Positions 26,201 to 33,507 of a stretch of DNA of 64,000 bases are shown in pieces. Under the pieces are notes generated by a model. That model ran no database searches, was not told where the DNA came from, and saw only the letters and a list, made by a program, of their open reading frames with translations. Each line of letters opens with the position of its first letter. Position 1 is the first letter of the stretch. Both the position numbers and the translations under genes were made by a program. This stretch comes from SHZI01 sp031409515 (lineage in GTDB: Bacteria; Pseudomonadota; Gammaproteobacteria; Steroidobacterales; GCA-2729495): assembly GCA_031409515.1 (NCBI GenBank), contig JANNXJ010000051.1, forward strand, positions 38,795 through 102,794. Direction: 5' to 3'.

Positions 26201-27021
26201 CCCTCCGCACTAAATTCAACAACGTCCAGGTCTCCGATACCGGTCGGGTCAGGGAGCACAACGAAGACGCCATTGGCACCAATAGCGATACGGGCCTGCT
26301 CGTGCTGGCAGATGGCATGGGTGGCTATAACGCAGGAGAGGTTGCCAGCGGCATAGCCGTGCGCACGGTACTGGAACTGGTACCACCGGCCTGCGAGCGG
26401 GAGGCGCGCAACGCGACGGACCCGGAAACCAGCCTGATGCGTCAGACCATCATCCTCCGGGACGCTATTGCCCGTGCCAACCGGGTCATTTACCAGACCG
26501 CGCAGATGCAGCCCCAGTGCGAAGGGATGGGCACCACCATTGTGGCCTGCCTGTTCTACGACAACCGCGTGTCCATCGCCCATGTCGGGGATTCCCGGCT
26601 GTATCGTTTTCGTCGCAATCGTTTCGAACAGTTAACGATGGACCACTCCCTCCTGCAGGAACTCGTGGACCGGGGCTTCTACTCTCAGGAAGAGGCCGCG
26701 CGGTCAACCAATCGCAACTACGTGACCCGGGCTCTGGGGGTTGATACCACGGTCCAGGTTGAGGTCCAGGAGGTCGAGGTCCAGGAAGGTGATATCTACC
26801 TGCTCTGTTCAGACGGCCTTCCCGACATGGTCGAGGACGAGGATATTCACTTAACGATCAGCACTTTTAGTGCTAATCTTCAAATGGCTGGTCAACAGTT
26901 GGTCCAGCTAAGCAACGACCACGGGGGTAAGGACAATGTCTCGGTCATCCTTACTCAGGTTATCGAGCCTTTTCCGGCCAAGACCAGCGTGTTCACCCAG
27001 TTTCGGCGCATCTTTCAGTAA
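26197..27021 (+). CDS. PP2C-family Ser/Thr protein phosphatase
   Basis: 274 residues from the ATG at 26197, overlapping the kinase stop by four bases. Metal-binding motifs of the PP2C/PPM family are complete: VREHNEDAIG, LVLADGMGGYNAGEVASG, GMGTTIVACLF, IAHVGDSRLYRFR, LLCSDGLPDMV and GGKDNVSVILTQV. It presumably reverses the phosphorylation made by the upstream kinase. Just before LLCSDG, the DNA carries a direct repeat, GAGGTCCAGGA at 26761-26771 and 26776-26786, encoding the repeated VEVQ. The protein is soluble and cytoplasmic, with no membrane segment. Confidence 0.95.
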   Translation: MTLRTKFNNVQVSDTGRVREHNEDAIGTNSDTGLLVLADGMGGYNAGEVASGIAVRTVLELVPPACEREARNATDPETSLMRQTIILRDAIARANRVIYQTAQMQPQCEGMGTTIVACLFYDNRVSIAHVGDSRLYRFRRNRFEQLTMDHSLLQELVDRGFYSQEEAARSTNRNYVTRALGVDTTVQVEVQEVEVQEGDIYLLCSDGLPDMVEDEDIHLTISTFSANLQMAGQQLVQLSNDHGGKDNVSVILTQVIEPFPAKTSVFTQFRRIFQ

Positions 27022-27072
27022 CCCGTCTTTTTGTGACCCCTCCTTTAGCGAGGTTGGGCAGGGATTCCGGTC

Positions 27073-27864
27073 ATGGCACGACTGCTTCTAAGCCTCGACG
27101 GGCAGGTTCTCGCCGAGTACAACATGTCCAAGGAGCGGTACACGGTTGGCCGTCTTCAGGATAATGACATTCGGATCGATAACCCCACGATCAGCGGACA
27201 CCATTCTCTGATCATCAATATCCTTAATGACTCGTTCCTTGAGGATCTAAACAGCACCAACGGCACCTACGTCAACGGCCGGCTGATCAAGAAGCACGCT
27301 CTGCAGAACGGCGACGTCGTCACCGTAGGCCGTCACCAGCTCCGCTTTCTGGACGGGACCGCCGACGAGGAAGACGAGTTTGCCAGCACGATGGTGATTG
27401 AACGTCAGGCCGGTGGTATGGAGTCGCTGGCCAAGGCCGCTGCCCTGTCGGCCAGCATGCACGCGGATTCGAGTAACGGCTCAACGAGTAACGGCTCAAC
27501 GAGTGCCGGGTCAACGAGTGCCGGGTCAAACGGAGCTGCGCCCAGTCCGGCGACCGTTCGCCCCGCTGGCGCGGAACCCGCCGCCAAACCCCTGGCGATC
27601 GCGAAGGTTCAGGTTCTGAACGGGTCCTTTCAGGGTCGTGAGATCACGCTCAACAAGGCGCTGACGACGCTGGGCAGGCCTGGAGCGCAGGTGGTGGCGA
27701 TTACCCGTCGCGCCGATGGGTATCACCTGGTGCAGGTTGAGAACAAGTCTGACAAGGATCAGCCAAAGCTCAATGGCCAGGAGCTGGGCCCCCAGGCTCG
27801 CAAGCTCGCCGACAATGACGTCATCGAGATTATTGGCATCAAGATGGGGTTCTTCCTGACCTGA
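27073..27864 (+). CDS. Double FHA-domain protein
   Basis: 263 residues. The first FHA domain (about 20-95) has the phosphothreonine-binding residues YTVGR, TISGHHSLI and NSTNGTYVNGR. A low-complexity linker rich in Ser/Thr/Asn/Gly/Ala (about 134-175) follows, built partly from a 15-bp DNA tandem repeat. The second FHA-like domain (about 176-263, LTTLGRPGAQVVAITRRADG) lacks the SGHH pattern and is probably not a phosphopeptide binder. It sits 51 bases after the PP2C gene, with AGGGA before its ATG. It is the likely phospho-reader of the kinase module. Confidence 0.9.
   Translation: MARLLLSLDGQVLAEYNMSKERYTVGRLQDNDIRIDNPTISGHHSLIINILNDSFLEDLNSTNGTYVNGRLIKKHALQNGDVVTVGRHQLRFLDGTADEEDEFASTMVIERQAGGMESLAKAAALSASMHADSSNGSTSNGSTSAGSTSAGSNGAAPSPATVRPAGAEPAAKPLAIAKVQVLNGSFQGREITLNKALTTLGRPGAQVVAITRRADGYHLVQVENKSDKDQPKLNGQELGPQARKLADNDVIEIIGIKMGFFLT
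27471..27530 (+). repeat. 15-bp tandem repeat, four copies, in the FHA gene
   Basis: Two copies of GAGTAACGGCTCAAC (27471-27500) are followed by two copies of a variant, GAGTGCCGGGTCAAC/A (27501-27530). They encode (S-N-G-S-T)2(S-A-G-S-T/N)2 in the linker between the two FHA domains. Paired identical variants suggest stepwise duplication, so copy number may vary between strains. Confidence 0.95.
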
Positions 27865-27865
27865 C

Positions 27866-27881
27866 AGGCCACCACGGGCCT
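27866..27881. terminator. Small hairpin between the convergent FHA and alr genes
   Basis: AGGCC/GGCCT with a 6-base loop lies in the 20-base gap between the FHA stop and the alr stop. The stem is short and there is no T-run, so it is only a weak candidate. Confidence 0.25.
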
Positions 27882-27884
27882 CCC

Positions 27885-29006
27885 TTAGTCCGGCGTCGTT
27901 CCCGCCTCGACGCGCACTGCCACCCGACGGTTGATGCCCGTCATCAGCGTCCATGGAATGGTGCGGGCGGCACCCGCAACCTCTTCGACGGTCGGGCCAT
28001 CTCCCCAAAGGACGACCCGGTCCCCCGCCCTGGCCCCGGGCACGTCGGTCAGATCTATGGTCAGCATATCCATCGATACGCGGCCGACCAGAGGCGCGAG
28101 CCGCCCGCCAACGGCCACCGGGGTTCCAGCACCCACATGCCAGGGATAGCCGTCGGCGTAGCCCGCCGCTGCCACACCCAGGACACTGGGGCGGGGGGCT
28201 ACCCAGTGACCGCCATACCCCACCCGCTGCCCCGCCGGGACAACCTTCACCGAAATCAGCCGGGTCTCAAAGGACATCGCCGGCCGCAGTCCCAGTTCGC
28301 TGGCCGTCTTACCCCGCAAGGGCGACGCACCGAACAACATGATTCCAGGACGAACCCAGTTGAGCCCGGTATGGCGCAGAACGCCCGGGCTGCGGAGGGT
28401 CTCCGGCCACTGCAGGATAGCGGCCGAATTGGCGACACTGACGTCCCCATCCCAGGTCCCAAGCACACTACTGAAGCTCTGCAGCTGGGCAGGCGTGATC
28501 GGGTCTGTCGGGTCATCGGCACATCCCAGGTGAGTCATCAGCGTCAGGGACCGGACCGTCGCGGCAGACCGGAGCCGCCGGAGCAGATCAGGAACCATGG
28601 CAGGCTCCACACCCAGTCGCCCCATACCCGTGTCGACCTTGAGCCAGCACGCGATGGGGCTGGCCACGGCGGTCGTTTCCAGTAGCCCGACCTGCTGGCT
28701 GGAGTGCACTACCACATCGAGAGCAAGGTCCGAGGCAGCGCGGATCTCTTCGGCCATCAAGCAGCCGCCGAGTATTACCAGGCGCTTCTGGATCCCGGCC
28801 TCCCGAAGCTGCACGGCTTCCTCCAGGCGCGCCACGGCAAAGGCCTCGGCGTCCTCAAGGATGCGGGCAACCTGAATCAGTCCGTGACCGTAAGCATTCG
28901 CCTTGATGACTGCCAGTACGGCACAACCCGGGGCCAGCTCGCGTACCCGGTTGAGATTACTCCGCAGCGCTGACGGTCGAATGACCGCAACCGCCGCTGG
29001 CGTCAC
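27885..29006 (-). CDS. alr: Alanine racemase
   Basis: 373 residues. The GTG start overlaps the dnaB stop (GTGA). The PLP lysine is K35 in VLAVIKANAYGHG, and the second catalytic residue, a tyrosine, lies in RVGYGGHWVAPR. TGMGRLGVEP and SMDMLTIDLTDVPGA are also family motifs. It interconverts L- and D-alanine for peptidoglycan. The dnaB-alr pair is conserved in Gammaproteobacteria. It converges on the FHA gene. Confidence 0.97.
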   Translation of the reverse strand: MTPAAVAVIRPSALRSNLNRVRELAPGCAVLAVIKANAYGHGLIQVARILEDAEAFAVARLEEAVQLREAGIQKRLVILGGCLMAEEIRAASDLALDVVVHSSQQVGLLETTAVASPIACWLKVDTGMGRLGVEPAMVPDLLRRLRSAATVRSLTLMTHLGCADDPTDPITPAQLQSFSSVLGTWDGDVSVANSAAILQWPETLRSPGVLRHTGLNWVRPGIMLFGASPLRGKTASELGLRPAMSFETRLISVKVVPAGQRVGYGGHWVAPRPSVLGVAAAGYADGYPWHVGAGTPVAVGGRLAPLVGRVSMDMLTIDLTDVPGARAGDRVVLWGDGPTVEEVAGAARTIPWTLMTGINRRVAVRVEAGTTPD

Positions 29007-30385
29007 CGAAAGCCCTCAAGCTCTGGCGAGTAGTTTTCAAACTTCGTGAACTTGCCGAGGAAAGTCAGGGGAAACTCCCCGGTAGGCCCGTTCCGCTGCT
29101 TGGCCACGTTGATATCGGCGATACCCTTGCGCGGGCTGTCGTGGTTGTAAACCTCATCGCGGTAGATAAACAGGATCAGGTCCGCATCCTGCTCGATAGC
29201 TCCCGACTCGCGCAGATCGGACATCACCGGCCGCTTGTCGGTTCGGGACTCCACACTTCTGTTGAGCTGAGACAAGGCGATAATCGGCAGACGCAGCTCG
29301 CGAGCAAGACCCTTAAGGGAACGCGAGATCTCGGAGATCTCCGTCGCCCGATTCTCGGCCGTGCCAGCCACCCGCATCAGCTGCAGGTAATCGATGACGA
29401 TCAGGTCCAGTCCACGCTCGCGCTGCAAGCGGCGCGCACGAGCCCGGATCTCCGTGGGCGTCATGGATGGCGTGTCGTCGATATAGATGGGTGCCTCTGC
29501 CATCTGCTGAATGGCGCCGTTGATGCGCGGCCAGTCGTCATCGCCGAAGCGCCCGTTGCGCAGGTGTGCCTGGTCCACACGGCCGAGCGAGGACACCATG
29601 CGGAAGGCCAGCTGCTCCACCGACATTTCCATACTGAACACCGCCGCGGATCGCTGGGCTCCGAGTGCCGCATTCTCGGCAATATTCAGTGCGAAGCTCG
29701 TTTTCCCCATGGACGGGCGACCGGCAATGATGACGAGGTCGCCCGGCTGCAAGCCCGCAGTTATCTCATCAAGCTTGGTGAAGCCGGTCGGCAGGCCCGT
29801 AATTGAGCCCTTGGACTGGTGCAGCTTGTCGAGACGGTCGACCGTCGAGTTAAGTACTTCACTCAGGCGCACAAATCCGGAGCCACGACGTTGTCCCCGC
29901 TCCGCGATCTCGAATACCCGACGCTCTGCCTCATCGACGAGCTCGGCAATCGGCCGGCCCTCCGGCCGGTAGGCGGACGACGCAATCCCGTTGCCAACTT
30001 CGATGAGACGACGCAGCAGCGCCCGCTCACGAATGATGCGCGCGTAGTAAGCCACGTTCGCCGCGCTGGGAGTGTCGCTGACGAGGTCGCCCAGGTAGGC
30101 GGCCCCGCCCGCCTCGGCCAGCTCGGACCGCGAGGCCAGATACTCACCAAGCGTAACGGAGTCGGCAGGCTGACTGCGCTCGGCCAGCCCCTGGATGGCA
30201 CTGAAGATGAGCCGATGATCGGGGCGGAAGAAGTCTGGAGCAGAGACCAGATCGGCAATGCGGTCCCAGCTACTGTTGTCGAGCATCAGGCCACCAAGCA
30301 GCGCCTGCTCGGCCTGATTGGAACTCGGCGGCACCGGGAGGTCAGTCAATGACCCGGTATCGCGTCGCGGCCCGGGTATTGCCAT
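29003..30385 (-). CDS. dnaB: Replicative DNA helicase DnaB
   Basis: 460 residues. The N-terminal DnaB domain (SNQAEQALLGGLMLDNSSWD, about 21-40) is followed by the RecA-like helicase core with Walker A GRPSMGKTS (K228), VFSMEMSVEQLAFRMVSS, LIVIDYLQLMR and LSQLNRSVESRTDKRPVMSD. DnaB unwinds DNA at the fork and binds primase. No intein interrupts the Walker A region. It lies 54 bases after rplI and is coupled to alr. Confidence 0.98.
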   Translation of the reverse strand: MAIPGPRRDTGSLTDLPVPPSSNQAEQALLGGLMLDNSSWDRIADLVSAPDFFRPDHRLIFSAIQGLAERSQPADSVTLGEYLASRSELAEAGGAAYLGDLVSDTPSAANVAYYARIIRERALLRRLIEVGNGIASSAYRPEGRPIAELVDEAERRVFEIAERGQRRGSGFVRLSEVLNSTVDRLDKLHQSKGSITGLPTGFTKLDEITAGLQPGDLVIIAGRPSMGKTSFALNIAENAALGAQRSAAVFSMEMSVEQLAFRMVSSLGRVDQAHLRNGRFGDDDWPRINGAIQQMAEAPIYIDDTPSMTPTEIRARARRLQRERGLDLIVIDYLQLMRVAGTAENRATEISEISRSLKGLARELRLPIIALSQLNRSVESRTDKRPVMSDLRESGAIEQDADLILFIYRDEVYNHDSPRKGIADINVAKQRNGPTGEFPLTFLGKFTKFENYSPELEGFR

Positions 30386-30439
30386 GCGGTTGCCGATTCT
30401 CGCCCTGTAGTCCTGAATCCCGCCAGGAGCCGACCGGGC

Positions 30440-30907
30440 CTAGCTGGCCTGGCCGCTGTCGTCCTCGGCAACGACCGTAATGCGAATTGTCGCGTTCACG
30501 TCGCTGTGCAGGTGAAGGACGATGGAGTGTTGGCCCACAGTGCGGATCGGGCCATCAGGCAGGCGAATCTCGGCACGCTTGATCGGCACGCCTGCGGCTG
30601 TGCAGGCCTCGGCAATATCTGCGGTACCCAGGGACCCGAACAACTTGCCTTCGGTGCCTGCCTTCGCCGCGAGACGCAGAGTCAGCTTGGCCGCACTGGC
30701 AGCCCGCTGGGTGGCGACCTGAAGTTCATCGGCTTCCTTCTTCTCAAGGTCTGCGCGGCGTGCCTCAAAGATGGCGATGTTGGAGGGGGTCGCGAGCGTT
30801 GCCTTGCCCCGGGGCACGAGGAAATTGCGGCCGTAACCGGAACGGACCTTGACGCGGTCGCCAATGTTGCCCAGGTTTTGGACTTTCTCGAGAAGAATCA
30901 CGTCCAT
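30440..30907 (-). CDS. rplI: 50S ribosomal protein L9
   Basis: 155 residues. The N-terminal RNA-binding domain starts MDVILLEKVQNLGNIGDRVK and includes VRSGYGRNFLVPRGKA. A long central helix and a C-terminal domain containing GKLFGSLGTADIAEA follow, with a short extension (VVAEDDSGQAS). It is the last ribosomal gene in rpsF-rpsR-(membrane gene)-rplI. The upstream sequence contains an AAGAGAG ribosome-binding site. Confidence 0.98.
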   Translation of the reverse strand: MDVILLEKVQNLGNIGDRVKVRSGYGRNFLVPRGKATLATPSNIAIFEARRADLEKKEADELQVATQRAASAAKLTLRLAAKAGTEGKLFGSLGTADIAEACTAAGVPIKRAEIRLPDGPIRTVGQHSIVLHLHSDVNATIRITVVAEDDSGQAS

Positions 30908-30953
30908 GCTTAGACTCTCTTAGGTTAAGTTTGGCGCCAGTCGGGGGCGCGTA

Positions 30954-31829
30954 TTAAACCACATTCGCGGGCCGCCGGCGCAGGGTAAAGGCGTTGTCGA
31001 CCAGGCCGGCAACCGCCAAGGCCAGCAGCACAAGGCCCGCTGGCGGCGCGCCCAGCAGCAAGGGCCCGTAGAGCACCAGGGGCCAGATGCGGGGCCAGCG
31101 CCGCTGGTCCGCGGTCCAGTGGACAATCGCAAGACCCTGGGTCGCGAAGCCCGTACCAAGCACCAGGAGCGCTCCACCCGCGACGCTCACGAACCCGGCG
31201 AAAGTCAGTACTGTGGCTACCCCGGCCGCGAGCGAGAGCACCAGACCGAGGCGCAGCTCCAGGAACTGCCGCCGCCATTCGCCACCGTTGTTGTCCCGGT
31301 CCAGCCAGAGGCCCAGCATCACGGCCAGCACGAGGGTCGAGAGCAGGCTGGCGCCGATAATCCCGTGCATCAGGGTTGCCACCGCACCCAGCCAGCCAGC
31401 CGGCAGACCGCTCACCTGGGGCAATCCAGCCGCCTGGATCAGGGCCTCCAGAACCGGCTGCCAGTGGGCGCGGGGATCTGGAATGGCCACGCCGCCTGCC
31501 AGCACTCCGAGCAGGGCCAGAACCACGAGCGCCTGGACGGCAAGGTCCACGGACTGGTAACGACCCAGAAGGATGCCACTGAGGAGCGCGCCACCCCAGA
31601 GGGCAGAGGCGCCCAGGGATGCCGTAAGGGCGCCACCCCCATCCGCCCCGCTACCCGACAGGGCCACAAGGCCCGTGAGCAGGGCCAGGCTGACCGCAAC
31701 ATCCAGGGCGGCTGTCTGTCCGCCATAACGCCGGGCGGTCATGACCACGATAGCCGCACTGATGAGATTGGTCAGGGGCAGAACGAAGCTTATGACAATC
31801 CCGGCGATCCGCGACCACCGGTACTTCAA
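30954..31829 (-). CDS. Polytopic membrane protein of unknown function between rpsR and rplI
   Basis: About 291 residues from a TTG at 31829, almost entirely hydrophobic, with roughly seven to nine membrane segments. Gammaproteobacteria commonly encode an uncharacterised membrane protein (DUF2232/YybS-like) at this position. The frame stays open upstream to 31877, and the homologous-looking start would read NAVSEWLLKYRWSRI after a GTA codon at 31853. No ATG, GTG or other TTG exists there, so the true start is uncertain. No catalytic motif is recognised. Confidence 0.7.
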   Translation of the reverse strand: MKYRWSRIAGIVISFVLPLTNLISAAIVVMTARRYGGQTAALDVAVSLALLTGLVALSGSGADGGGALTASLGASALWGGALLSGILLGRYQSVDLAVQALVVLALLGVLAGGVAIPDPRAHWQPVLEALIQAAGLPQVSGLPAGWLGAVATLMHGIIGASLLSTLVLAVMLGLWLDRDNNGGEWRRQFLELRLGLVLSLAAGVATVLTFAGFVSVAGGALLVLGTGFATQGLAIVHWTADQRRWPRIWPLVLYGPLLLGAPPAGLVLLALAVAGLVDNAFTLRRRPANVV

Positions 31830-31913
31830 GAGCCATTCAGAGACGGCGTTTACGGCAGCGACCCATCAGCCCGGCGCGGCCCGAACACAGACGCCCGGGT
31901 CGCCCTCCGGATC

Positions 31914-32138
31914 TCAGTGCTTGTCGGTATAGGGCAGCAGCGCCAGAAAACGGGCTCGCTTCACCGCTGTGGACAACTGACGCTGATACCGCGCTTTGGT
32001 ACCCGTAATCCGGCTTGGCACGATCTTCCCGGTTTCCGTGACATACGCGCGCAGCGTCTCGAGATCCTTGTAGTCGATCTCCTTGATGCCTTCGGCCGTG
32101 AACTTGCAAAACTTGCGACGACGAAAATACTTGCTCAT
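31914..32138 (-). CDS. rpsR: 30S ribosomal protein S18
   Basis: 74 residues. It starts MSKYFRRRKFCKFTAEGIKE and contains IDYKDLETLRAYVTETGKIV, PSRITGTKARYQRQL and AVKRARFLALLPYTD, the full S18 pattern. An AAGGA sequence precedes the ATG. S18 pairs with S6 on the 30S platform, and rpsF is directly upstream with a 36-base gap that leaves no room for priB. Confidence 0.98.
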   Translation of the reverse strand: MSKYFRRRKFCKFTAEGIKEIDYKDLETLRAYVTETGKIVPSRITGTKARYQRQLSTAVKRARFLALLPYTDKH

Positions 32139-32174
32139 GAATTGGTGTCCTTAAGGATCGGTACAGACTACGGT

Positions 32175-32603
32175 CTAGGTGCTGACGCTATCGGCACTGG
32201 CCGAGTCGCCATCATCCCCGCGGGGCCTGCCCGGGCCGTCGTCGTTGTCCTCGGAGCGCCCCAGTACGGCCCGACTGCCGTCATCAGCAGCCTTGACCAG
32301 CGGGGACGGGTCAGTGACCGCATCATCCCGACCCATCACCAGGTGACGCAGGACCGCATCACTGAAGCGAAATGAACCAACGAGCTCCGCCAGCGTGGCC
32401 TGGTCGCACTCGATATTCATAAGCGCGTAGTGGGCCTTGTGCACCTTATTGATGGAATGCGCCAGCTGGCGCCGACCCCAGTCTTCAACACGATGGATGC
32501 TGCCACCGCCGGCAGTAATCATCGTGCGATAGCGCTCGATCATGGCGGGCACCTGCTCGCTCTGATCGGGATGGACGAGGAACACAATCTCGTAGTGACG
32601 CAT
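32175..32603 (-). CDS. rpsF: 30S ribosomal protein S6
   Basis: 142 residues from the ATG at 32603, preceded by AAGGAG. The start MRHYEIVFLVHPDQSEQVP and the blocks GGGSIHRVEDWGRRQLAHSI and KVHKAHYALMNIECD are typical. The C-terminal tail after about residue 100 is acidic and glycine-rich (SEDNDDGPGRPRGDDGD), a feature found in several S6 proteins that accept glutamates or are simply disordered. It is the first gene of rpsF-rpsR-rplI. Confidence 0.98.
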   Translation of the reverse strand: MRHYEIVFLVHPDQSEQVPAMIERYRTMITAGGGSIHRVEDWGRRQLAHSINKVHKAHYALMNIECDQATLAELVGSFRFSDAVLRHLVMGRDDAVTDPSPLVKAADDGSRAVLGRSEDNDDGPGRPRGDDGDSASADSVST

Positions 32604-32697
32604 GGCAACTCCTTGTGGATTAAAGCCACCCATCTGGTTCCGGGCAAACTGGACTAGAACATCCAGAACCTGGAACCGTGTGGTGTGGCAAGGGCCG

Positions 32698-32717
32698 CTG
32701 GGGGGAAGACCCCCTGG
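32698..32717 (-). terminator. Hairpin downstream of rlmB
   Basis: GGGGG (32701-32705) pairs with CCCCC (32710-32714) around AAGA, and wobble pairs extend it to 32698-32717. It lies 16 bases after the rlmB stop and before the rpsF leader. It lacks a T-run on the minus strand, so it is a weak terminator candidate. Confidence 0.35.
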
Positions 32718-32732
32718 TGCGGGACGCGAATC

Positions 32733-33500
32733 CTACCGGACCGGACGGGTGGGAGGCAACCCGTCTGCTACCGAGCGCTGGCGCAGGCACTCATAAAGAC
32801 AGATTCCGGTCGCCACAGCCACATTCAGGCTGCTGACGCTGCCATGCATGGGAAGCTGGACCCTGTGGTCGCAGCGCTCGCTGGTCAACCGTCGCAGCCC
32901 CTCCCCTTCAGCACCGAGAACCATGGCGATCCCAGTAGTGAGATCTACGTCGTACAGGGACGTTTCTGCCGCGTCGCCCGTGCCGACGATCCACAAACCC
33001 TGGCTCTTCAATGCCTCCAGAAAGCGCACCAGGTTGCTGACCTGCACGATGGCCTGGGATTCAGCGGCTCCCGCCGCCACCTTGCTGACAACCGGGGTTA
33101 CATCCACATTCCGGTGGCGGGCTACGACCACCAGATTGACCCCTGCGGCATCAGCCGTCCTCAGGCAGGCGCCAAAATTGCGGGGATCCTGTACGCCATC
33201 GAGAACCAGAACGAGTGGCCGCGGAACTCGCGCCAGAAGATCCCGGGCTGCGCCCTCCGAGAGCGGCCCCGATTCCGTCGCCAGAGCAGCGACACCCTGG
33301 TGTTTCGGGGTGCCCGTCAGCTTCTCGAGTTCATCCGCCGAAACCGGCGCGATCCGGATACGGTCGGAAAGTACATCGGCAAGTCTTGCCCGGCGCTCTT
33401 CGCCCAGATCCGACTGGAGATAAACACGTTCGACTGCATCAGGCCGTGACAGCAGGAGCTGCCGCACCGGATGAATGCCGTAAACGAGACGCTGGCTCAT
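32733..33500 (-). CDS. rlmB: RlmB, 23S rRNA (guanosine2251-2'-O)-methyltransferase
   Basis: 255 residues from the ATG at 33500. It starts MSQRLVYGIHPVRQLLLSRP, followed by a substrate-binding domain and a SPOUT methyltransferase with LDGVQDPRNFGACLRTADAA, VVARHRNVDVTPVVSKVAAG and IAMVLGAEGEGLRRLTSERC plus SVSSLNVAVATGICLYE. It methylates G2251 in the peptidyl-transferase P loop. It begins 7 bases after the rnr stop, the usual rnr-rlmB pairing. Confidence 0.97.
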   Translation of the reverse strand: MSQRLVYGIHPVRQLLLSRPDAVERVYLQSDLGEERRARLADVLSDRIRIAPVSADELEKLTGTPKHQGVAALATESGPLSEGAARDLLARVPRPLVLVLDGVQDPRNFGACLRTADAAGVNLVVVARHRNVDVTPVVSKVAAGAAESQAIVQVSNLVRFLEALKSQGLWIVGTGDAAETSLYDVDLTTGIAMVLGAEGEGLRRLTSERCDHRVQLPMHGSVSSLNVAVATGICLYECLRQRSVADGLPPTRPVR

Positions 33501-33507
33501 CGGACCG

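Noticed and set aside
31119..32375. 418-codon open frame opposite the membrane gene, rpsR and rpsF
   Set aside because: It crosses three genes on the other strand, including two invariant ribosomal proteins. It is a shadow frame.
32604..32640. TTGCCC-17-TTTAAT as rpsF promoter
   Set aside because: The implied transcription start would fall inside the rpsF Shine-Dalgarno sequence.
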